Origin: SIG469 sp964384255
GTDB taxonomy: Bacteria > Bacillota > Clostridia > Oscillospirales > Oscillospiraceae
Assembly (NCBI GenBank): GCA_964384255.1
Contig: CAYLKH010000008.1
Location: 1 to 45,056, forward strand
DNA length: 45,056 nt
Direction of reading: 5' to 3'
Position 1 is the first letter of the stretch, and each line of letters starts with the position of its first letter. This document shows positions 41,168-45,056 of this stretch, piece by piece. The notes below the pieces were generated by a model. It worked only from the letters and a program-made list of their open reading frames with translations, was not told the origin of the DNA and ran no database searches. The translations under genes were made by a program, and so were the position numbers.

Positions 41168-42085
41168 ATGGCAACTATTATAAAAGTAGATAACTTATCC
41201 AAAACATATCCCGGCGGCACAAAGGCAGTGGACAGCATAAGCTTTTCATTGAGCAGGGGAGAGATATTTGGTTTTCTCGGCCCTAATGGCGCAGGAAAAA
41301 CCACTACAGTCAAGCTTTTGTGCGGGATGCTTACGCCTACCGGCGGCAGCTGCCGTGTACTGGATATAGACCCTGCACAGGATCCCGAAAAACTGCATCA
41401 AATAGCAGGCGTCGTTACAGAACGTGCCCAGATGTATGACCATTTAACCGGAATGGAGAATCTTGTATTCTATGGTACGCTGTTCGGCATGAACCGTTCT
41501 GACTGCGAAAAACGGGCAAACGGCCTTTTGCGGCGGCTGGAACTGACGTATGCAGGGGATCAAAAGCTGTCGACCTATTCCACCGGTATGCGGCAGCGGC
41601 TTTCCCTCGTCAGAGCCCTGATGCACAGCCCTGAGATCCTGTTCCTTGACGAGCCGACCTCCGGACTTGACCCCGAAAGCGCCCAGAATGTGAATGCGCT
41701 TATTGGGGAGCTTGCCGCAGAGGGGACAACGGTTTTTCTGTGTACCCACCAGCTTCGCTATGCGGAGGAGATCTGCACCAGCTACGGCCTGATGGACAGG
41801 GGCAGCCTGTTTGCCGCAGGAACCCTCGACGAACTTGGGGCTTATGACAAGACGACTGTTCGGGTCAAAACCAGCAGTGTGCCGGATGATATGGACTATA
41901 AATTAGTCGACTCAGGAGTTTTCGATATTCCCATAAGCGGCGAAGGCCAGATCCCAGATATCGTAAAGCGCATCGTTGACGCAGGCGGCAATATTTATGA
42001 GGTCAGCCTGCAACAGCCGTCATTGGAAGATATTTATTTCTCACTTATTGAGCGAAATCACGGAAAAGAGGGCATGAGAGCATGA
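41168..42085 (+). CDS. ABC transporter ATPase (ABC-2 exporter type)
   Basis: The 305-residue protein has Walker A GPNGAGKT (38-45), signature YSTGMRQRLSL (an STGMRQR-type variant common in drug and lantibiotic exporters), Walker B ILFLDEPTSGLD and switch TH. The C-terminal about 85 residues are the usual DrrA-like extension. AGGAG precedes the ATG. It overlaps the permease start by 4 bases (ATGA) and powers export of an unknown compound. Confidence 0.93.
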   Translation: MATIIKVDNLSKTYPGGTKAVDSISFSLSRGEIFGFLGPNGAGKTTTVKLLCGMLTPTGGSCRVLDIDPAQDPEKLHQIAGVVTERAQMYDHLTGMENLVFYGTLFGMNRSDCEKRANGLLRRLELTYAGDQKLSTYSTGMRQRLSLVRALMHSPEILFLDEPTSGLDPESAQNVNALIGELAAEGTTVFLCTHQLRYAEEICTSYGLMDRGSLFAAGTLDELGAYDKTTVRVKTSSVPDDMDYKLVDSGVFDIPISGEGQIPDIVKRIVDAGGNIYEVSLQQPSLEDIYFSLIERNHGKEGMRA

Positions 42086-42867
42086 ATACCAGACAGCTTG
42101 CACTTATCAAAAAGGATGTTCGCGGTGTTACCGCCAACAAGCGGGTGCTGACAGCCATGCTGCTTGTACCCATAATGCTGACTGTAGTGCTGCCTTCCAT
42201 ATTCGTGTTCGGAGCGGTGCTGGAACCGGAAACGATTTCCGATTTTCAGGTACTGCTGGATATGCTGCCGACTACCGGCGAAGTAAACGAACAGCAGCTG
42301 ATCCTGGGGCTTTTGCTCAATAAGATCATGCCGGCGTTCTTCCTGATGATCCCCATTATGGTGTCGTCGGTCATGGCGGCCAGCTCCTTCGTGGGAGAAA
42401 AGGAAAAACACACTCTGGAAACCCTGCTGTATTCGCCGCTTTCCCTGAAACAGCTGTTTCAGGCTAAAATACTGGCGGGGCTTTTCGTCGGTATGGCAGC
42501 CTCCTGGCTTTCCTTTGCAGTAATGATCCTGGTGGTTGAAGGCGAAGTGATGCTGTTGACCGGCGGCGGCATATTGCCGGATGCAAGCTGGCTGGTCGTT
42601 ATGCTGCTGATCGCACCGGCAATTTCTCTGGCAGGCATCGCCATAACAGTCCGGAGTTCTGCCAGAGCGCAGACTATCGAGGAATCCCAGCAGCGGGCTG
42701 TGTTTCTGGTTTTTCCGGTCATCGCCCTCGTCGTTGGTCAATTTGGCGGCATCCTGCTTATCAACTCCTGGATACTTTTGGGGTTGGGCGTAGTTCTGGT
42801 GATAATTGATGTGCTGCTGATGCGGGGAGCGGCAGATAAGTTTACTTATGAGAATTTGTTGAAATAA
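42082..42867 (+). CDS. ABC-2 type transporter permease
   Basis: The 261-residue protein has about six transmembrane helices and the ABC-2 loop ASSFVGEKEKHTLETLLYSPLSLKQLFQAKILAG (about 97-130). It starts within the ATPase stop (ATGA). Together with the preceding ATPase it forms a two-component exporter of the DrrAB/NatAB kind. The ICMT-like gene follows 4 bases later. Confidence 0.92.
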   Translation: MNTRQLALIKKDVRGVTANKRVLTAMLLVPIMLTVVLPSIFVFGAVLEPETISDFQVLLDMLPTTGEVNEQQLILGLLLNKIMPAFFLMIPIMVSSVMAASSFVGEKEKHTLETLLYSPLSLKQLFQAKILAGLFVGMAASWLSFAVMILVVEGEVMLLTGGGILPDASWLVVMLLIAPAISLAGIAITVRSSARAQTIEESQQRAVFLVFPVIALVVGQFGGILLINSWILLGLGVVLVIIDVLLMRGAADKFTYENLLK

Positions 42868-42871
42868 GCTG

Positions 42872-43468
42872 GTGAAACCTGTGAGTTCTGGAATATATTG
42901 TGTTCTTGCCGTGGTGGTACTTGTCCTGTTTTACGGCATATATTTTGTAAAAATGCTGAGGCAAAAACGGCAGGGGATACAAACCCATCAAATCGGACGG
43001 AGAAAGGAAAAGAAGTTGCATACTGTGGAGCGGCTTATGAGCATTGCAACGGTGGGCGTTGTGCTGGCGCAGCTTGCTTCTATCATATTCGGCTGGAATC
43101 ATATGCCAGCATCAGCGCGTTTTACCGGATTCTGCCTGGGTTTGCTGGGTGATCTCATTTTCCTGCTCGCCGTCTTGCAGATGAAGGACAGCTGGCGAGC
43201 CGGTATCCCGGCTGAGGATAAAACAAAACTGGTCACCGACGGTATTTACAGATTTAGCCGCAATCCAGCTTTTCTGGGCTTTGACTTCATGTATCTTGGG
43301 GTGATGCTGGTGTACTGCAACGGGCTTACCATCCTGTTTACCGCATTTGCTGTGGTGATGCTGCACCAGCAGATATTGCAGGAGGAAAAGTACCTTGCCG
43401 CTACCTTTGGTGAAGAATATCAAGCCTACAGGGCGCAGGTGTTTCGCTATCTCGGCCGGAAAAGTTGA
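42872..43468 (+). CDS. Isoprenylcysteine carboxyl methyltransferase (ICMT/PEMT)-like membrane protein
   Basis: The 198-residue protein has about four hydrophobic helices. Its C-terminal block DGIYRFSRNPAFLGFDFMYLGVMLVYCN...EEKYLAATFGEEYQAYRAQVFRYL is diagnostic of the ICMT/phospholipid methyltransferase superfamily (R-x-P and the E-E-x-x-L...Y region bind SAM). The start is GTG 42872 (MKPVSSG), with GTG 42881 as an alternative; the Shine-Dalgarno is weak, so coupling to the permease is likely. In bacteria such proteins methylate lipids or other membrane-embedded acids; the substrate is unknown. Confidence 0.88.
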   Translation: MKPVSSGIYCVLAVVVLVLFYGIYFVKMLRQKRQGIQTHQIGRRKEKKLHTVERLMSIATVGVVLAQLASIIFGWNHMPASARFTGFCLGLLGDLIFLLAVLQMKDSWRAGIPAEDKTKLVTDGIYRFSRNPAFLGFDFMYLGVMLVYCNGLTILFTAFAVVMLHQQILQEEKYLAATFGEEYQAYRAQVFRYLGRKS

Positions 43469-43469
43469 A

Positions 43470-43598
43470 TAGGCAAAGAGGGATGAAGATCAATACTCAG
43501 GTATGCCAGAGCCGGTAGGCAGCCCGGCCCTTCCGCCTTCGGGGGGTAAGTAACCTTCCTCTCCGGGCCGTCCCTTCCTTGCCTGCATTTTCAGGAGG
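43470..43598 (+). ncRNA. Structured leader of yjdF, candidate yjdF riboswitch
   Basis: The 130-base leader folds into a closed structure. AGGCAAAGAGGGA (43471-43483) pairs with TCCCTTCCTTGCCT (43571-43584), leaving small bulges. GCCCGG (43522-43527) pairs with CCGGGC (43563-43568). GCCGG/CCGGC and a C/G-rich CTTCCG...GGGGGT hairpin lie between. The ribosome site AGGAGG (43593-43598) follows directly. In Bacillota yjdF genes are often preceded by the yjdF RNA, which senses azaaromatic compounds. I cannot match the consensus base by base here. Confidence 0.6.
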
Positions 43599-43604
43599 GA
43601 AAAT

Positions 43605-44015
43605 ATGACAGAAACCAGGCTGACAGTATATTTTGATGACCCATTTTGGGTCGGCGTATTTGAGCGTATGGAGGACGAAAAGCTTTCTGCCTGCAAGATG
43701 ACCTTCGGCGCAGAACCCAGGGACCATGAGGTTTTGGAGCTTGTTCTTCGCCAGTATTACCGGCTGAAATTCAGCGCTGCCATAGATGTGGTGGTCAAAC
43801 AGTCGGCAGATAATCCGAAGCGTCGGCAGCGAAATGCCAAAAAGCAGCTTCAGAATAATGGGACAGGCACAAAATCTCAGCAGGCTCTGGCCGCTCAGCG
43901 AGAGGCACTGAAAACCGAACGTAAAAAGGTCAGTCGTGAACGGAAAGAAGCCGAACAGCAGCGTCGGTTTGAAATTCGGCAGCAAAAGCGAAAAGAAAAG
44001 CATAAAGGGCATTGA
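43605..44015 (+). CDS. yjdF: YjdF family protein (DUF2992)
   Basis: The 136-residue protein matches the YjdF family: TRLTVYFDDPFWVGVFERMEDEKLSACKMTFGAEPRDHEVLELVL (4-48), then a coiled-coil, strongly basic C-terminus ending in KRKEKHKGH. AGGAGG lies 6 bases before the ATG. The biochemical function is unknown; in B. subtilis the gene is controlled by an RNA responding to azaaromatic compounds, and a similar structured leader precedes it here. A TraX-family gene follows behind a separate possible promoter. Confidence 0.9.
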   Translation: MTETRLTVYFDDPFWVGVFERMEDEKLSACKMTFGAEPRDHEVLELVLRQYYRLKFSAAIDVVVKQSADNPKRRQRNAKKQLQNNGTGTKSQQALAAQREALKTERKKVSRERKEAEQQRRFEIRQQKRKEKHKGH

Positions 44016-44042
44016 CAAAATACAGCACATACGTGATAACAT
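44012..44042 (+). promoter_or_regulatory. Possible promoter of the TraX-family gene
   Basis: TTGACA (44012-44017) overlaps the yjdF stop. TAACAT (44037-44042) follows at 19 bases, or GATAAC at 18, which is slightly long spacing. AGGAGAG and ATG 44072 follow. Confidence 0.4.
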
Positions 44043-44071
44043 AAGTAAACAACTATTTCAGGAGAGAACAT

Positions 44072-44821
44072 ATGAGTAAGCGATTAAACGCAAATACTAT
44101 AAAGATGATCGCCATCATAGCCATGACTATCGATCATGTGACCTGGTGGCTGTTTCCTGGATTCCCGACCCAGCCGCTTCCCCTGTGCCTGCATATCATC
44201 GGGCGGCTTACCTGCCCGATCATGTGCTACTTTATCGCAGAAGGCTATCACTACACAAGGGATATCAACAAGTATACAAAAAGGCTGTTCCTGTTTGCGC
44301 TGTTGTCTCATTGCCCCTATGTGTTAGCCTCCTTTGCCAACTCTACATATGTGGACTGGAGATCCTTTATCCCGGGGTATTACGGCGATGTTCTTAATCA
44401 GACCAGCGTTATGTGGTCGCTGGCCTGGGGACTTGTTATGCTTAGAGTGGCGGAAAACGAAAAGCTTAAGCAGTGGGAAAAAACGGTGATAGTTGTCCTC
44501 ATCTGTGTGATCACACTACCCAGCGATTGGAGCTGCATTGCAAGCCTGTGCGTTCTGGCCTTTGGCACCAATAGGGGAAAATTCAAAGTTCAGATGCTGT
44601 GGATGGTGTTTTATGTCGCGCTCTACGCAGTGGTGTATTTCTTCGCTATTGACCGTGTTTATGGGCTTATGCAGATGTCGGTGGTGATCGCGATCCCTGT
44701 TTTGTATATGTACAACGGCAAGCGTGGCAATGATCCGACTGTCAATCGTGTTATGAAATGGGTCTTTTACCTGTATTATCCGCTGCATCTGCTTTTGATA
44801 GGGATACTTATGCACGTATAA
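44072..44821 (+). CDS. TraX family membrane protein
   Basis: The 249-residue protein has about seven hydrophobic segments and the TraX signature: LNANTIKMIAIIAMTIDHVTWWLFPG at the N-terminus, HIIGRLTCPIMCYFIAEGYHYTRDINKYTKRLFLFALLSHCPY (41-83) and a final YYPLHLLLIGIL. TraX proteins include the F-plasmid pilin acetylase, but most Bacillota homologues are chromosomal and of unknown function. AGGAGAG precedes the ATG. No conjugation genes are nearby, so an acyltransferase-like role unrelated to transfer is more likely. Confidence 0.92.
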   Translation: MSKRLNANTIKMIAIIAMTIDHVTWWLFPGFPTQPLPLCLHIIGRLTCPIMCYFIAEGYHYTRDINKYTKRLFLFALLSHCPYVLASFANSTYVDWRSFIPGYYGDVLNQTSVMWSLAWGLVMLRVAENEKLKQWEKTVIVVLICVITLPSDWSCIASLCVLAFGTNRGKFKVQMLWMVFYVALYAVVYFFAIDRVYGLMQMSVVIAIPVLYMYNGKRGNDPTVNRVMKWVFYLYYPLHLLLIGILMHV

Positions 44822-44867
44822 AGCTATGGCAGCAGACGGAATGTATCTCCAGATCTGGTACTCTGCT

Positions 44868-44943
44868 TTAGCACGCTAAACGCGGTCTTTGGCGCGGTCA
44901 AAGAAAACAGAACCCCCTGTAAGCCTGGTGCTTACAGGGGGTT
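44868..44943. terminator. Hairpins after the TraX-family gene
   Basis: AACCCCCTGTAAGC (44911-44924) pairs exactly with GCTTACAGGGGGTT (44930-44943). A smaller TTTAGC/GCTAAA hairpin lies at about 44868-44881. No gene is evident in 44822-45056; the strong hairpin may terminate transcription from either side. Confidence 0.7.
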
Positions 44944-45056
44944 CGTGGCGTAAGAACAGCATAACGGTGCCGGTGCGTAAAGGTAGGTAAAAAAGCGAAA
45001 ATTACACCGATTCCACAGCTTATGAGTTATAAGTTTAATATCCTTCGGATGTGAAA

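Noticed and set aside
44072..44821. TraX-family gene as a marker of a conjugative element
   Set aside because: No relaxase, type IV secretion, integrase or attachment sites are visible; chromosomal TraX homologues are common in Bacillota.
44822..45056. Possible gene or tRNA at the right edge
   Set aside because: Short frames on both strands lack ribosome sites and no tRNA arms or GTTCGAATC loop were found; only hairpins are clear.

Overview
The window is about 45 kb of roughly 50% GC bacterial chromosome. Strong Shine-Dalgarno sites (AGGAGG type), short intergenic gaps, many intrinsic terminators and the gene repertoire (type 2 OMP-decarboxylase-like protein, YgiQ radical SAM, VanW, YjdF, GldG/DUF4340 ABC locus, ParB-like/BMP fusion, many FAD_binding_2 flavoproteins) point to an anaerobic Bacillota of the class Clostridia, probably an Oscillospirales-type gut bacterium. 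This assignment is inference; there is no rRNA or marker phylogeny in the window. No tRNA, rRNA, CRISPR array, prophage or transposase gene was found.

Layout. 1-210: C-terminus of IMP dehydrogenase (guaB) with an in-frame stop. 220-3924 (+): ABC-F ATPase, metallophosphoesterase, alpha/beta-hydrolase-like protein. 4003-9681 (-): MATE exporter, small acidic protein, amidase-SH3 protein, TetR regulator and a cytoplasmic ParB-like/BMP fusion. 9832-12908 (+): Crp/Fnr regulator leading a lipoprotein-permease-ATPase importer operon. 12977-19631: acyl/aryl-adenylate ligase, two FAD_binding_2 flavoproteins and a Gly/Pro-rich beta-helix protein. 19754-25981 (-): VanW lipoprotein, YgiQ, a histidine phosphatase-GNAT fusion and a PyrF-like protein with an altered active site. 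26137-30794 (+): Cys-rich small membrane protein, 4Fe-4S flavoprotein with a Gly/Pro tract, SfsA, NUDIX, second MATE. 30961-35698 (+): micro-ORF and a four-gene GldA/F/G-DUF4340 ABC system. 35820-37699 (-): two-component system. 37948-43468 (+): TetR, three GNATs, DUF2975-like protein, ABC-2 exporter and ICMT-like methyltransferase. 43470-44821 (+): YjdF with a structured leader RNA, then a TraX-family membrane protein. The last 235 bases carry only hairpins.

The most notable non-genic signal is a family of three dispersed 103-bp elements (5420-5522, 17764-17932 with a 66-bp insertion, and 21540-21642 in reverse orientation). They have terminal inverted repeats based on AGACTGTAGACAAAGG and two internal hairpins. 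Copies A and C are flanked by 9-bp direct repeats (GATTTTATC/GATTCTATC and GAATGTTTC/GAATGTTTC), as expected of a MITE moved by a transposase that is not in this window.

The most notable protein signals are the flavoprotein/ligase/beta-helix neighbourhood with a shared Gly/Pro-rich tract, the ParB-like/BMP intracellular binding protein paired with a TetR regulator, and several enzymes whose signature residues are altered (PyrF-like, amidase, metallophosphoesterase).
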